Notes under the pieces: generated by a model
What the model saw: only the letters and a program-made list of their open reading frames with translations
Database searches by the model: none
What the model was told of the DNA's origin: nothing
Program-made: the position numbers and the translations under genes
Assembly: GCA_963768585.1 (NCBI GenBank)
Contig: CAVYIF010000018.1
Location: 1 to 64,000 of the forward strand
DNA from: CAVUNY01 sp963768585
Lineage (GTDB): Bacteria > Chloroflexota > Anaerolineae > Anaerolineales > Anaerolineaceae
DNA: 64,000 nt
Direction: 5' to 3'
Shown here: in pieces, positions 53,057-62,198 of the stretch
Numbering within the stretch: position 1 is the stretch's first letter
Layout of the letters: each line of letters opens with the position of its first letter

Positions 53057-53679
53057 CACCATCGCCAACCATCACCACACTATTTCTGGATATCGGCGGT
53101 GTTTTGCTCACGAATGGTTGGGATCATACTGTTCGCCGCCAGGCAGCTGAAAAATTTTCTCTGGATTACGAGGAGATGAATGAACGCCATCATTTGACCT
53201 TTGATACATACGAAGAAGGTAAACTCAGCCTGGATAGATATCTAGACCGGGTTGTGTTCTATCGTAAACGCTCGTTCTCGCGTAAAGAGTTTAGAGACTA
53301 CATGTATGCCCAGTCCAAACCTTTTCCTGAAATGATCGCCTTGATGCGCGGTCTTAAAGCGCAGTACGGATTGGAGATAGCTGCCGTTTCAAATGAAGGG
53401 CGCGAACTGACCGTTTACCGTGTCCAAAATTTTCAATTGGGATCCTTTATTGATTTTTTTATCTCCTCTTGCTTCGTGCACTACCGAAAGCCGGATGAAG
53501 ATATGTATCGCATCGCACTGGATATTGCTCAAGTACCCCCTGAACAGGTCGTTTATATTGATGACCGGCCCATGTTTGTCGAGATAGCTCAAGGAATGAA
53601 AATTAATGGCCTCATTTACACCTCATATGAAACGACCAGAAAAGCGCTTGAAGGTTTCGGGCTTACATTAAAGGGTTAA
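53053..53679 (+). CDS. HAD-superfamily hydrolase
   Basis: 208 residues, overlapping the upstream gene by ATGA. Motif I is LFLDIGGVLL (nucleophile Asp), with the second Asp replaced by Gly as in haloacid dehalogenase and epoxide-hydrolase-like members. Motif II is AAVSNEG, motif III is YRKPDEDMYRIAL (Lys) and motif IV is YIDDRP. The cap is helical (type C1). It probably removes phosphate from a sugar phosphate, given its coupling to transaldolase/PGI; the substrate is not determined by sequence. Confidence 0.87.
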   Translation: MTPSPTITTLFLDIGGVLLTNGWDHTVRRQAAEKFSLDYEEMNERHHLTFDTYEEGKLSLDRYLDRVVFYRKRSFSRKEFRDYMYAQSKPFPEMIALMRGLKAQYGLEIAAVSNEGRELTVYRVQNFQLGSFIDFFISSCFVHYRKPDEDMYRIALDIAQVPPEQVVYIDDRPMFVEIAQGMKINGLIYTSYETTRKALEGFGLTLKG

Positions 53680-53726
53680 CAATCGGGCAGAAAACGGGCA
53701 ATCCGGTGTTTTCTGCCATTGTTAAC
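53675..53726 (+). terminator. Long imperfect hairpin after the HAD gene
   Basis: Arms GGCAGAAAAC (53686-53695) and GTTTTCTGCC (53708-53717), extended outward by GTTAACAAT/ATTGTTAAC with a two-base bulge. It begins at the stop codon region and probably ends the tkt/tal-pgi/HAD transcript, although no U-tract follows. Confidence 0.6.
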
Positions 53727-53771
53727 CATAAGCATTGCTGCCAGCTGCAGGCAGCTTAACGGTCTGGAAAA

Positions 53772-53805
53772 GGATATATCCGCTTTTATATCTTTCATCT
53801 ATACC
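53772..53805 (+). promoter_or_regulatory. Three-part TATATC element, copy A (upstream of the CDF gene)
   Basis: Half-sites GATATATC, TATATC and TATACC end at 53780, 53792 and 53805, spacing 12 and 13. The last half-site is 44 bases from the transporter ATG. It is one of five matching elements in the right part of the window. Confidence 0.6.
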
Positions 53806-53849
53806 CCGGCATATGGACCAGACCAAAAGGTATGTGTTAACCTTATAAA

Positions 53850-54731
53850 ATGAACCACCAGCATATCAAACCAACAGAAAATATCAACCGGGCATTCGTC
53901 ATCGGAATAGTCCTAAACGTTGGTTTTGTCATTATAGAAGCGATTTTTGGCTTTTTGACCGGCTCTTTGGCACTATTAGCGGATGCCGGTCACAATGCAA
54001 GTGATGTACTGGGGTTGGTCCTGGCCTGGTTGGCGAATCTGCTTTCAAAGCGACCGTTCAACCAGACACATACCTACGGTTGGCGCAGTTCTACGATCGT
54101 AGCTGCCTTGCTCAATGCCCTGATTCTGCTGGTTGCGGTCGGAAGTATTGTGAAAGATGCCATTGGACGGCTGGTAGCGCCCCAACCGGGCACATTCAGC
54201 GCCATTATTATTTGGGTTGCTCTGGCAGGCGCTGCGATTAACCTGGTATCTGCTTTTTTCTTCAGAAGCGACCGGGAACGCGACTTGAATGTGCAAGGAG
54301 CATTCATTCATATGGCTGCAGATGCCGGTGTTTCAGTGGGTGTAGCTGTTGCTATGCTGATTATTCGTGCCACAGGTTGGACCTGGCTCGATCCGGTGAC
54401 GGGTATCGTCATTGCAGTGATCATTTTCGGGGGAACATGGAGCTTGCTGCGCAACTCATTCCACCTGTTGATATCTGGGGTTCCACGCAACATTGACATT
54501 GAACTGGTGACAAAATACCTAAACAGTCTTCCAGGGGTAGAAAATGTACACGATTTGCATGTTTGGGGGCTGAGTACCAGGGAAGTGGCTCTAACTGCCC
54601 ATCTCGTTAAACCATTATCAAAGGACGATGACCAATTGATCTCAACAGCCGCTGCAGAACTGCACGAACGTTTCAAAATCGATCATGTAACCCTGCAATG
54701 GGAACGGGAAAGATTACCAGATTGTATGTGA
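53850..54731 (+). CDS. Cation diffusion facilitator (CzcD-type) transporter
   Basis: 293 residues with six membrane helices. The zinc site is formed by DAGHNASD in helix 2 and HMAADAG in helix 5 (two HxxxD motifs). A cytoplasmic C-terminal domain (about 210-290) has VENVHDLHVWGLSTREVAL and HLVK. It exports Zn or a similar divalent metal using protons. The His-rich loop between helices 4 and 5 of many members is missing. A ribosome binding site is not obvious; the ATG lies 14 bases after a TTAACC. It has its own TATATC element upstream. Confidence 0.9.
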   Translation: MNHQHIKPTENINRAFVIGIVLNVGFVIIEAIFGFLTGSLALLADAGHNASDVLGLVLAWLANLLSKRPFNQTHTYGWRSSTIVAALLNALILLVAVGSIVKDAIGRLVAPQPGTFSAIIIWVALAGAAINLVSAFFFRSDRERDLNVQGAFIHMAADAGVSVGVAVAMLIIRATGWTWLDPVTGIVIAVIIFGGTWSLLRNSFHLLISGVPRNIDIELVTKYLNSLPGVENVHDLHVWGLSTREVALTAHLVKPLSKDDDQLISTAAAELHERFKIDHVTLQWERERLPDCM

Positions 54732-54777
54732 ACCCCCATTTCATGTATTTTTTAACCCGATACGAAAGTCCATAAAA

Positions 54778-54811
54778 AGATATATCTAAAGCTGTATCCA
54801 GATTATATATC
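54778..54811 (+). promoter_or_regulatory. Three-part TATATC element, copy B (upstream of the DUF6335-like gene)
   Basis: AGATATATCT, then TGTATC, then TATATC end at 54786, 54798 and 54811, spacing 12 and 13. The last half-site is 135 bases from the ATG. Confidence 0.62.
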
Positions 54812-54945
54812 TGGATGCATTTGCATCTGATTCCTGGCATGTTATCTTAAGAATAAGGGGAATATCAGGTTCCCCGCGTGATTTTAAGAAAAAAAATAAA
54901 GAGCAACAGAGGATTAGGCATCCAAATTTAAGGAGCGTGATCAGT

Positions 54946-55533
54946 ATGACTGAGAATAAAAAACCAAAAAAATCCATAGATCCATATACCGGTGAAAAAA
55001 CCGCAGAAGCACAAGATTCAGGCAAAGTGACCGAAATTATGCCGGTCGACTCTGGAGACCGTGAAGGGAAGAACTTTTTATTAACCGAAGAAACCAGTAT
55101 GGACATGTTAGCGGCGGATGAAGAGGCTGATGCCGTGGCCCAGAGATCTGCCCGATATACCGAAAATGAAACTGTGAAAGGCATCTTCAAAGATAGACAG
55201 AGGCTGGCATCGGGGGGTAGAGAAGCATTAGAAGAGGAACTGGACGAATACAATTCACAATCACCAAAACTTACCGCGGGTGACCTTGACGCAAGCTGGC
55301 AGTCTGCGAACGCTGCGGGCGAGGAAACGGTGGGTGGAACTGTGCCCACACCCGATCAGGACGTTGTCGAAGAATTGGGAAAAGCCGCAGGGTTAACTTA
55401 CCAGGATGATGAACCGCTAGACAGTGATGAGAAGATGCGCCAAAGAGATCGCAATCGGTTTGAACTAGATCCGGCATCTGAAGATGCGAATAAGCAGAAA
55501 GCCAGCCCGGAAAAACCATCGCGGAAGGAGTAG
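54946..55533 (+). CDS. Acidic DUF6335-like protein
   Basis: 195 residues. ATG 54946 has AAGGAG ten bases upstream; a GTG at 54937 is too close to that site. It is strongly charged, with no signal peptide. The C-terminal half has LTAGDLDASWQSANAAGEET, GGTVPTPDQDVVEELGKAAG, and RDRNRFELDPAS, which matches the DUF6335 family known mostly from cyanobacteria and environmental bacteria; function is unknown. It is followed by OsmC four bases later, so it heads a small stress-type operon. Confidence 0.78.
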   Translation: MTENKKPKKSIDPYTGEKTAEAQDSGKVTEIMPVDSGDREGKNFLLTEETSMDMLAADEEADAVAQRSARYTENETVKGIFKDRQRLASGGREALEEELDEYNSQSPKLTAGDLDASWQSANAAGEETVGGTVPTPDQDVVEELGKAAGLTYQDDEPLDSDEKMRQRDRNRFELDPASEDANKQKASPEKPSRKE

Positions 55534-55536
55534 ACC

Positions 55537-55980
55537 TTGTCTGAAAAAATTATTGTACGTCAAAACAAGCACTTTGAGGTTGGTTTCTGGGCAGTAAACC
55601 CGCAGGATCCTGAATCAGAAAATTACCAACCCGTTCACGGACTGCATGAGATCACCCCTTACGGCATGCTGCTGGTAAGTGCGGCGACCTGCACGGCGCA
55701 GGTAGTTTTGTCTTACGCTCAAAACCATGCCGTCCCGCTGGAAGAAGTTGAATTTCACATGGCTTATCAGCGCGATTATCATGAAGATTGCGATCACTGC
55801 GAACAGACCAACCGCTATGATGAACGAATTGAAGAAGAAATTGAGTTTTTTGGCAATTTGGATGAAGGGCAGAAAGACAAACTTTTTAGAATCGCGCACC
55901 AGTGCCCAATTGTCAAAATGGTTCAACAAGGCCTCGAAATTCAAACCCATCGAGCAAAAAGTGTTAAAAAGCAATTGTAA
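55537..55980 (+). CDS. OsmC-family protein
   Basis: 147 residues from a TTG start with AAGGAG six bases upstream. The family cysteines are in LVSAATCTAQVVLSYA and HQCPIVKM. OsmC/Ohr proteins reduce organic hydroperoxides through a thiol pair or act in osmotic stress. An insert of acidic and His/Cys residues (HEDCDHCEQTN, about 83-93) is unusual and could bind metal. It lies four bases after the DUF6335-like gene. Confidence 0.85.
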   Translation: MSEKIIVRQNKHFEVGFWAVNPQDPESENYQPVHGLHEITPYGMLLVSAATCTAQVVLSYAQNHAVPLEEVEFHMAYQRDYHEDCDHCEQTNRYDERIEEEIEFFGNLDEGQKDKLFRIAHQCPIVKMVQQGLEIQTHRAKSVKKQL

Positions 55981-56015
55981 TTGTTACGAACCAATACCAA
56001 GAAAGGATTATCGTT

Positions 56016-56309
56016 ATGGAAAAAACAAAAGACGCATATCAGAAAAAAGCAGAAGCAGAATTAGATGAACTTGAAGCGAAAATTGCCTTGATGAAAGCCA
56101 GAGCAGAAAAAGCTACGGCCGAAACGCGCATCCGCTACGAACGCCAGGTGGATGAACTTAGCCGAAAATATGATCAGTCGAAAAAAAGATTTAATGAATT
56201 CATCCAGTCATCCCAAGAAGGCTGGGAAGAAGTCCAATCTGGACTCGATAAAGCCATACAGGATTTACGTACATCCGTTAATTCCGCTGCAAACCGGATT
56301 TTGGAGTAA
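56016..56309 (+). CDS. Small coiled-coil protein
   Basis: 97 residues, almost entirely helical and charged, with heptad-like repeats from EAELDELEAKIALMKARAEK to QVDELSRKYDQS, ending in AANRILE. No known enzyme family. Similar small coiled-coil proteins occur beside stress genes in environmental bacteria. A ribosome binding site AAAGGA is visible. It sits between OsmC and the HPF-like gene, on the same strand. Confidence 0.7.
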   Translation: MEKTKDAYQKKAEAELDELEAKIALMKARAEKATAETRIRYERQVDELSRKYDQSKKRFNEFIQSSQEGWEEVQSGLDKAIQDLRTSVNSAANRILE

Positions 56310-56321
56310 AGGATCAAGATT

Positions 56322-56864
56322 ATGGATAAATTAGATTTTTATATTGAATACAACCTGGAAGTAGAAATGATTGGCGATGAATTCAGGCAAGAAGCGGACC
56401 GGCGTTTACGAGCGCTGACAGATGACCGCAACGATATGATTGGGGCAGCCGTTGCGCTTGAAAACATCACAAAAGTTGAATCGCCTTACCTCTACCAGGT
56501 GAGGATCGCACTTTATAAACGACCAAACAATGTAACCGTAGTAGAAAAAGGGCCAGATCCAATCGCTACATTGAAAAATGCCCTCGATGCACTTGAAAGG
56601 AAAGTCCACGAAAATAGAGAAAAAAGGAGCGAGGCTCATACGCGCAAACCAGATCAATTAGACAACATCGTTGATGACCTCAGCCCACAAGAAATACTTG
56701 CGACCTATATGAAAGACACTGATCCTACTGTTTTAATTGGCGAGGGCCGCACGAAGATAGCCAACCGCTTGATGGTGAAAAATGGTTTAAGCCAGGAAGG
56801 CGCATATTTTGCCGCGGATAAAATCCTCAAGGCCGCGCAGGAGAACATAAACCGGACAAAATAA
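56322..56864 (+). CDS. HPF/RaiA-like (sigma-54 modulation) domain protein
   Basis: 180 residues, 12 bases after the coiled-coil gene. Residues about 1-105 fit the ribosome hibernation factor fold: EFRQEADRRLRALTDD, ESPYLYQVRIALYKRPNNVT and DALDALERKVHENREKR, matching the beta-alpha-beta-beta-beta-alpha order. The C-terminal part (about 120-175) is helical with LSPQEILATYM. I am fairly sure of the fold but not of ribosome binding, because key basic residues are sparse. The neighbourhood of stress genes is consistent. Confidence 0.6.
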   Translation: MDKLDFYIEYNLEVEMIGDEFRQEADRRLRALTDDRNDMIGAAVALENITKVESPYLYQVRIALYKRPNNVTVVEKGPDPIATLKNALDALERKVHENREKRSEAHTRKPDQLDNIVDDLSPQEILATYMKDTDPTVLIGEGRTKIANRLMVKNGLSQEGAYFAADKILKAAQENINRTK

Positions 56865-57029
56865 TTAACGATGATGGGATTCAACTGGAGCTGACCGGCT
56901 GCTTACAGCTTCACCCAAAATCAGTTTTAACAATATGGGTTTTGAATGGAATAATCCGTAAAAAACAGACCGGATGTAACGGGATCATGATAGAGAACAG
57001 CTAAAGCCCGTATAAACAAAGGAGTAAAC

Positions 57030-59486
57030 GTGAAAAAATCAATTGAAGAGCTAACCGTAAAACAATTGCGCCATATATGCGACCCAGCTCAATTTGAATT
57101 TAAAAGCACTGCCGAGTTAACACCTCTGGAAGATGTGCTTGGTCAGGACCGTGCCGTGCGGGCTGTCTCCTTTGGAATCGACATTGAGAGTCCTGGTTAC
57201 CATATGTTTGCACTGGGACCCGCCGGCACGGGAAAATCGACAACCATTCACAAGTTCCTGGATCGGAAAAGCCAAAATAACCCCGTGCCAGACGATTGGT
57301 GCTATGTCAATAATTTTGATGATCAGGATAAACCTGGGGCATTGCGCTTACCCGCAGGGATCGGGTGTAAATTTCAGAAGGATATGGATGAGTTGGTTGA
57401 AGATTTAGGCGTAGAAATCCCGAATGCTTTTGAAACCAAAGATTACGAAAAAGAACGGGAGCAAATAGAAAAACAGCTCCAGAAAAGACGTCAGGACCTT
57501 TTCGATGCTTTAGAAAAAGATGCAAAATCTCGCGGTTTTCGACTTCTCCAGACGCCGCGCGGAGTTGTACTTGCCGCCTTGGATAATGAAGGCGAGATAC
57601 TGACCAATGAACAGTTTGAAAAATTACCCGACGAAAATAGAGCAAAGATCCGGAACCGACAGGAAGAACTACAGGAACAAATGCGAAACACGATTCGCCG
57701 GGTTCAGGACCTGCAGCAAGAAGCCAAGGGAGATATACGAAAACTAGATCAACAAGTCATTGGCTACGCTGCCGAACACTTGCTTACCAAACTAAATGAA
57801 AAATACGCACACCTCGAAGCAGTTTCCGCTTTTTTGGACGCCGTTCAAAAAGATATTTTAGTGAATGTCGACGCCTTTAAACAGGCAAAGCAAATGGAAC
57901 AGGCGCAAGAGAATGTGCCCTTCCTGCCGCAAGGTCAGAATCCCCAAAAAAGCTTCGATAAATACCGGGTAAATTTGATAGTCGACCATTGTAAATCTAA
58001 AGGCGCACCGGTGGTGCTGGAGAGCAACCCCACCTATGCAAATCTCGTTGGAAGAATTGAGCAGCAGGCACAATTTGGTACGCTGGTCACAAACTTCATG
58101 ATGATAAAAGCCGGTTCGTTGCACCGTGCCAATGGCGGCTATTTGATGGTAGATGCAAAAGATATTCTGGCAAAGCCTCTTGCCTGGGAGGGTTTGAAAC
58201 GCGCCCTGAAAGATCGTGAGATTAAAATCAAATCGCTGTACGAAGCCATGGGTGCAATTTCGACGCGGTCGTTGGATCCTGAACCAATCCCTTTGGATGT
58301 TAAAGTGATCGTCACCGGCAATCCGACGACTTATTATCTGCTGTACAATCTGGATGAAGATTTCCGCGAACTGTTTAAAGTCAAAGCTGATTTTGCCGTG
58401 CAAATGGATTGGGAAGATAAATGGTTGAAGGAATATGCCCGATTCATCAGCATGGTATGTCAGGAAGAGAATTTGAAACATTTTTCTCCTTCTGGCGTAG
58501 CAAAGATCGTTGAGGAAAGTGCGCGCATGGTGGGCCACCAGGAAAAATTATCCACAAAATTTGGTGAAATTGTAGATCTGGTTCGCCAGGCAAGTTATTG
58601 GGCAGCCACAAATGGTCGAGAACTGGTTAACGGCGAAGACGTTACACAAGCCATTGAAGAACAAATTTACCGGTCGAACAATTTAGAAGAGCGTATCCAG
58701 GAGATGATCGACGAAGAAGTTATCCTTATTGACACTTCTGGCGAGGTGACCGGGCAGGTCAATGGAATTTCAGTTTTGCCTCTGGGTGACTATAATTTCG
58801 GTAAACCATCCAGGATCACTGCCCGCACCTATGTCGGTAAAGCCGGGGTAATCAATATCGACCGTGAAATCGAACTGGGCGGACGCATCCACAATAAAGG
58901 AATGCTGATCTTGACCGGCTTCCTGGGTGGTAAGTTTGCTAGAAACCTGCCGCTTGCACTTTCGGCGAGCATCACATTTGAACAGCTATATGAAGAAGTA
59001 GAAGGGGACAGCGCTTCTTCAGCTGAATTATATGCCTTGCTGTCCAGCCTCTCCGGTTATCCGATCCGTCAAGGATTGGCCGTAACCGGGTCCGTTAACC
59101 AACGCGGGCAAGTGCAGGCCATTGGTGGAGTAAACGAAAAAATTGAGGGCTTTTATAAAGTCTGCAAATCGAAAGGTCTGACAGGCGACCAGGGGGTAAT
59201 CATCCCTTACAGCAATGTCAGGCATTTGATGCTGCGAGATGAAGTCGTTCAGTCCATCAAGAATGGCAAATTCCACATTTACCCGGTATCGAATATCGAG
59301 GAAGGTATCGAAATACTCACCGGATTCCCGGCGGGTCAGCGAGACACGTATGGAGAATATCCGGAAGAATCGGTATTCTATGCAGTAGACCAAAGATTGA
59401 ATGAACTGGCCCATAAGGTTCAGGGTTTCAGCCAACCAAATGATATTCCTGAGAATGGTCATAAACAAGTAGAACAAGTGAGGTAG
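57030..59486 (+). CDS. ATP-dependent protease, LonH/YcbZ type
   Basis: 818 residues from GTG 57030, with AAAGGAG upstream. The AAA domain has Walker A GPAGTGKST (63-71). A long coiled insertion (about 130-310, QEQMRNTIRRVQDLQQEAK) follows, then the second AAA part with ANGGYLMVDAKDIL and LDVKVIVTGNP. The C-terminal Lon protease domain has the dyad Ser661 (GDSASSAE) and Lys704 (GGVNEKIEG), 43 residues apart as in E. coli Lon. There is no N-terminal Lon substrate domain. It degrades damaged or regulatory proteins in the cytoplasm. Confidence 0.92.
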   Translation: MKKSIEELTVKQLRHICDPAQFEFKSTAELTPLEDVLGQDRAVRAVSFGIDIESPGYHMFALGPAGTGKSTTIHKFLDRKSQNNPVPDDWCYVNNFDDQDKPGALRLPAGIGCKFQKDMDELVEDLGVEIPNAFETKDYEKEREQIEKQLQKRRQDLFDALEKDAKSRGFRLLQTPRGVVLAALDNEGEILTNEQFEKLPDENRAKIRNRQEELQEQMRNTIRRVQDLQQEAKGDIRKLDQQVIGYAAEHLLTKLNEKYAHLEAVSAFLDAVQKDILVNVDAFKQAKQMEQAQENVPFLPQGQNPQKSFDKYRVNLIVDHCKSKGAPVVLESNPTYANLVGRIEQQAQFGTLVTNFMMIKAGSLHRANGGYLMVDAKDILAKPLAWEGLKRALKDREIKIKSLYEAMGAISTRSLDPEPIPLDVKVIVTGNPTTYYLLYNLDEDFRELFKVKADFAVQMDWEDKWLKEYARFISMVCQEENLKHFSPSGVAKIVEESARMVGHQEKLSTKFGEIVDLVRQASYWAATNGRELVNGEDVTQAIEEQIYRSNNLEERIQEMIDEEVILIDTSGEVTGQVNGISVLPLGDYNFGKPSRITARTYVGKAGVINIDREIELGGRIHNKGMLILTGFLGGKFARNLPLALSASITFEQLYEEVEGDSASSAELYALLSSLSGYPIRQGLAVTGSVNQRGQVQAIGGVNEKIEGFYKVCKSKGLTGDQGVIIPYSNVRHLMLRDEVVQSIKNGKFHIYPVSNIEEGIEILTGFPAGQRDTYGEYPEESVFYAVDQRLNELAHKVQGFSQPNDIPENGHKQVEQVR

Positions 59487-59495
59487 TTTCATACG

Positions 59496-61091
59496 ATGAG
59501 ATCCAGACAAGCAAATCGAGGTTATATCGCCAGGGGCGTGCTGTATGGCGTATTCAGCTGCATCGTCCTCATTGTAATTTCTTACCTGGTGATGCTTTGG
59601 TTAGAACTGCCATTTCCTCCGTTCCGGCTGTTTGATTTTGTCGCCCAAATCTTGCCAGGTGCTGTGATCACATGGGTGATCGACTTGATGGTCAGTGTGA
59701 TCACAGCCGCACAGATCGGACCAACTTCGAATATGGCTAAAGCGGCGGAACAAGGCATTGCCCTGCTGCAGTTCATCATTTTAGGTGGATTAGTGGGTGG
59801 TTTCCTCGGATATTTGAGAACGAAGTTAAATCCAGGGCGTTTGCCTGGCTGGGGTTTAATCTTAGGCTCCGGAGCAGCATTGGCGCTTTCATTGATTGAT
59901 ATCTCTCTCGACGGCTTTTCTGGGTCCGTGGTGTTGAGGGTCATCTGGCTCTTCATCCTGTTAGGAGGCTGGGGATGGGTATTAGGCTGGTTAAATAACC
60001 AGGCAGGCCAAGCCACAGTTGGTGAGGGACAGAAAGAAATTTCTCGCCGCGAAGTGCTGGTTATGGCAGGTTCGGCCCTCGCCGCACTCATCACAAGCGG
60101 TCTCGGACTGGGAGTTCTGTTAAGCCGCAGTCAGGAGCAAACCGGGTCAACCGTCGCGCAGAATGTCCCAACAGCCCTGCCGGACAAGAATTTGCAGAAC
60201 CGCATCCCACCTGCTCCCGGTACACGCTCAGAAATTACTCCGAACAAAAATTTTTACCGCATTGATATTAATTCCTTGCCCCCAAAAATTAACGAAGCCG
60301 ATTGGCAGCTGATTTTAGATGGAATGGTAGAAAACCGCCTGGCCCTCACCCTTAAAGATATTCAAGCTCGCCCATCGTTTTCCGAATACATTACCCTATC
60401 CTGCATATCCAATCCGGTTGGTGGAGACTTAATCAGCACCACCTTATATACTGGAATACGTTTGAAAGATCTGTTAGAAGAAGCAGGTCTCCAGTCTGGC
60501 GCAGGGGAATTGGCCATAGAATCGATCGATGGGTTCTATGAAAGCGTCAGCACGCAAGATATGATGGACCCGCGCACGCTCCTCGTTTATGAGATGAACG
60601 GAGAACCGTTGCCTCAGGAACACGGTTATCCCCTGCGGATCTACATTCCAAACCGGTATGGTATGAAACAGCCTAAATGGATCACCCATATGCAGGTGAT
60701 TGCCGGAAAGGGTAAAGGTTATTGGGTGGATCGCGGTTGGAGTGAAGAAGCTATTGTGCGCACGACATCGGTAATTGACAAGATCAGTGTTTCCAAAAAC
60801 GAACAGGGCGTAATGCTGGCCGGCGGAATAGCTTACGCAGGCGCGCGTACGATCCGCAAAGTCGAAATCCAGATAGATGATGGGTCCTGGGATGCAGCGA
60901 CCCTGCGCGAACCCTCGTTAAGCGCCCTGACCTGGGTCCAGTGGCGCTATTCGCTTCAAACGCAGCAGATAGGAGAGCACATTGCCAGGGTACGCGCTTA
61001 CGACGGCAATGGCGATCTTCAAATTAAAGAAATCAACAACCCGTATCCAAATGGGGCAACCGGTTACGATACCTATACATTCAACGTATAA
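59496..61091 (+). CDS. Membrane-anchored molybdopterin-dependent oxidoreductase (sulfite oxidase/YedY-like)
   Basis: 531 residues. Five hydrophobic segments (about 12-165) are followed by a twin-arginine-like SRREVLVMAGSALAALI (183-199) and then the Moco domain (about 245-455): YRIDINSLPPKINEADWQL, ITLSCISNPVGG with the Mo-ligand Cys near 302, RIYIPNRYGMKQPKWITHM and GYWVDRGWSEEA. A C-terminal dimerisation-like domain has EIQIDDGSWDAATL. The order is unusual because the Tat-like signal is internal, after the membrane block. The substrate may be sulfite, methionine sulfoxide or another sulfur compound. No partner cytochrome is encoded here. Confidence 0.87.
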   Translation: MRSRQANRGYIARGVLYGVFSCIVLIVISYLVMLWLELPFPPFRLFDFVAQILPGAVITWVIDLMVSVITAAQIGPTSNMAKAAEQGIALLQFIILGGLVGGFLGYLRTKLNPGRLPGWGLILGSGAALALSLIDISLDGFSGSVVLRVIWLFILLGGWGWVLGWLNNQAGQATVGEGQKEISRREVLVMAGSALAALITSGLGLGVLLSRSQEQTGSTVAQNVPTALPDKNLQNRIPPAPGTRSEITPNKNFYRIDINSLPPKINEADWQLILDGMVENRLALTLKDIQARPSFSEYITLSCISNPVGGDLISTTLYTGIRLKDLLEEAGLQSGAGELAIESIDGFYESVSTQDMMDPRTLLVYEMNGEPLPQEHGYPLRIYIPNRYGMKQPKWITHMQVIAGKGKGYWVDRGWSEEAIVRTTSVIDKISVSKNEQGVMLAGGIAYAGARTIRKVEIQIDDGSWDAATLREPSLSALTWVQWRYSLQTQQIGEHIARVRAYDGNGDLQIKEINNPYPNGATGYDTYTFNV

Positions 61092-61177
61092 ATAAGCCCC
61101 GAGACACTTCTCGTCATAATTGGAATTCTTACTGGTCAAACATTTGTGATGTTACTTCCGGTCAGTAAAAGCCAATA

Positions 61178-61208
61178 TGTATCGGAATATATATCCTGTT
61201 TATATATC
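61178..61208 (+). promoter_or_regulatory. Three-part TATATC element, copy C
   Basis: TGTATC, TATATC and TATATC end at 61183, 61195 and 61208, spacing 12 and 13. The last half-site is 138 bases upstream of the tail-anchored protein gene. Confidence 0.62.
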
Positions 61209-61346
61209 CCTATCCGTAGATAAATTTCACGAAATCGATTAAGTTTAATATAAGGGGTGAACGACCATCATTGCAGGCTTTTTTTGAAGCAATCCATTAA
61301 ACAATCAGGTGAACACTCGAAAATAAAACATAAGGAGAAAATAATA

Positions 61347-61859
61347 ATGAATGAAACCCATACTACCTACACCTATACAGCACGCAATGCAAACGATCCC
61401 GATAAAGTCCTGACATTTACTCTGGACGATGGACATATGCGTGTAAATCTGACTGGTGTAATAGAGCAAGCCAACACCATCGCCAGTTCAGATGAGAAAC
61501 CCGAAGAATTAAAACACCAGGTTGCACTGCAAATGAAACCAACTTTGATGAAACTCAAAGAGCAAGTCTCCGGACCGGTTCACATCAACGATGTCAACGC
61601 TAAATTGAATGATGACCAATTTATGGTCACGACCTGGCCCCGATTGGGTGGACTGCGCCTGGCACCGGTGCGCTTTAATATGGGGCCCGTGGATAATCAG
61701 GATGCCGCCGAAGCCTTTGTAGAAGAGCTGCATCAGCGCCAGGAAACGGAATCTGATACCAGAAAATTTTTCGGCCCACTGGATTACTGGATTGGTTGGT
61801 TCGGCTTGTTGCTTTTAATTAGTTTCTTAATCCGAAAACCGAAGACCAACACATCTTGA
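61347..61859 (+). CDS. Tail-anchored small protein, unknown function
   Basis: 170 residues from ATG 61347, which has AAGGAGA upstream; the frame is open to 61257 but that part lacks a start signal. A soluble N-terminal region (about 1-140) with TYTARNANDPDKVLTFTLDD and a helical middle ends in one hydrophobic segment (about 146-162, IGWFGLLLLISFLI) followed by the basic tail RKPKTNTS. This suggests a C-terminally anchored membrane protein facing the cytoplasm. Family unknown. It carries a TATATC element upstream. Confidence 0.72.
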   Translation: MNETHTTYTYTARNANDPDKVLTFTLDDGHMRVNLTGVIEQANTIASSDEKPEELKHQVALQMKPTLMKLKEQVSGPVHINDVNAKLNDDQFMVTTWPRLGGLRLAPVRFNMGPVDNQDAAEAFVEELHQRQETESDTRKFFGPLDYWIGWFGLLLLISFLIRKPKTNTS

Positions 61860-61956
61860 GCAATGAAAGCTCACGACACATCAAAATAAAAAAGATCATA
61901 AAAAAGTACCGGTTTGACAAACGGTAAAGGTTAATAAAAATCCAGACTTATCCATA

Positions 61957-61992
61957 AGATATATACCTAAACATGTATCTTATTTATATAAC
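61957..61992 (+). promoter_or_regulatory. Three-part TATATC element, copy D (upstream of the PRC-barrel gene)
   Basis: GATATATACC, TGTATC and TATAAC end at 61967, 61979 and 61992, spacing 12 and 13. It lies in a 339-base gap that also has an imperfect GGAGCG...CGCTCTCC repeat near 62057. Confidence 0.6.
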
Positions 61993-62198
61993 CCGATCCA
62001 TTTTCAACTCAACTAATTAATGCTATGATAAATTGTATAAACAAATAAGCCTTTTGGAGCGGTAATTTACGCTCTCCGGATTTGAAGGTAGAAATGATCT
62101 GGCAAAATATGTTTTCAAGGCTCTTTTGGTGTAATTTTCAGGGGGGTAAAAAAATTAGAGATAAAGATAAAAACGATAAATAAATAGGAGGTTAATTA

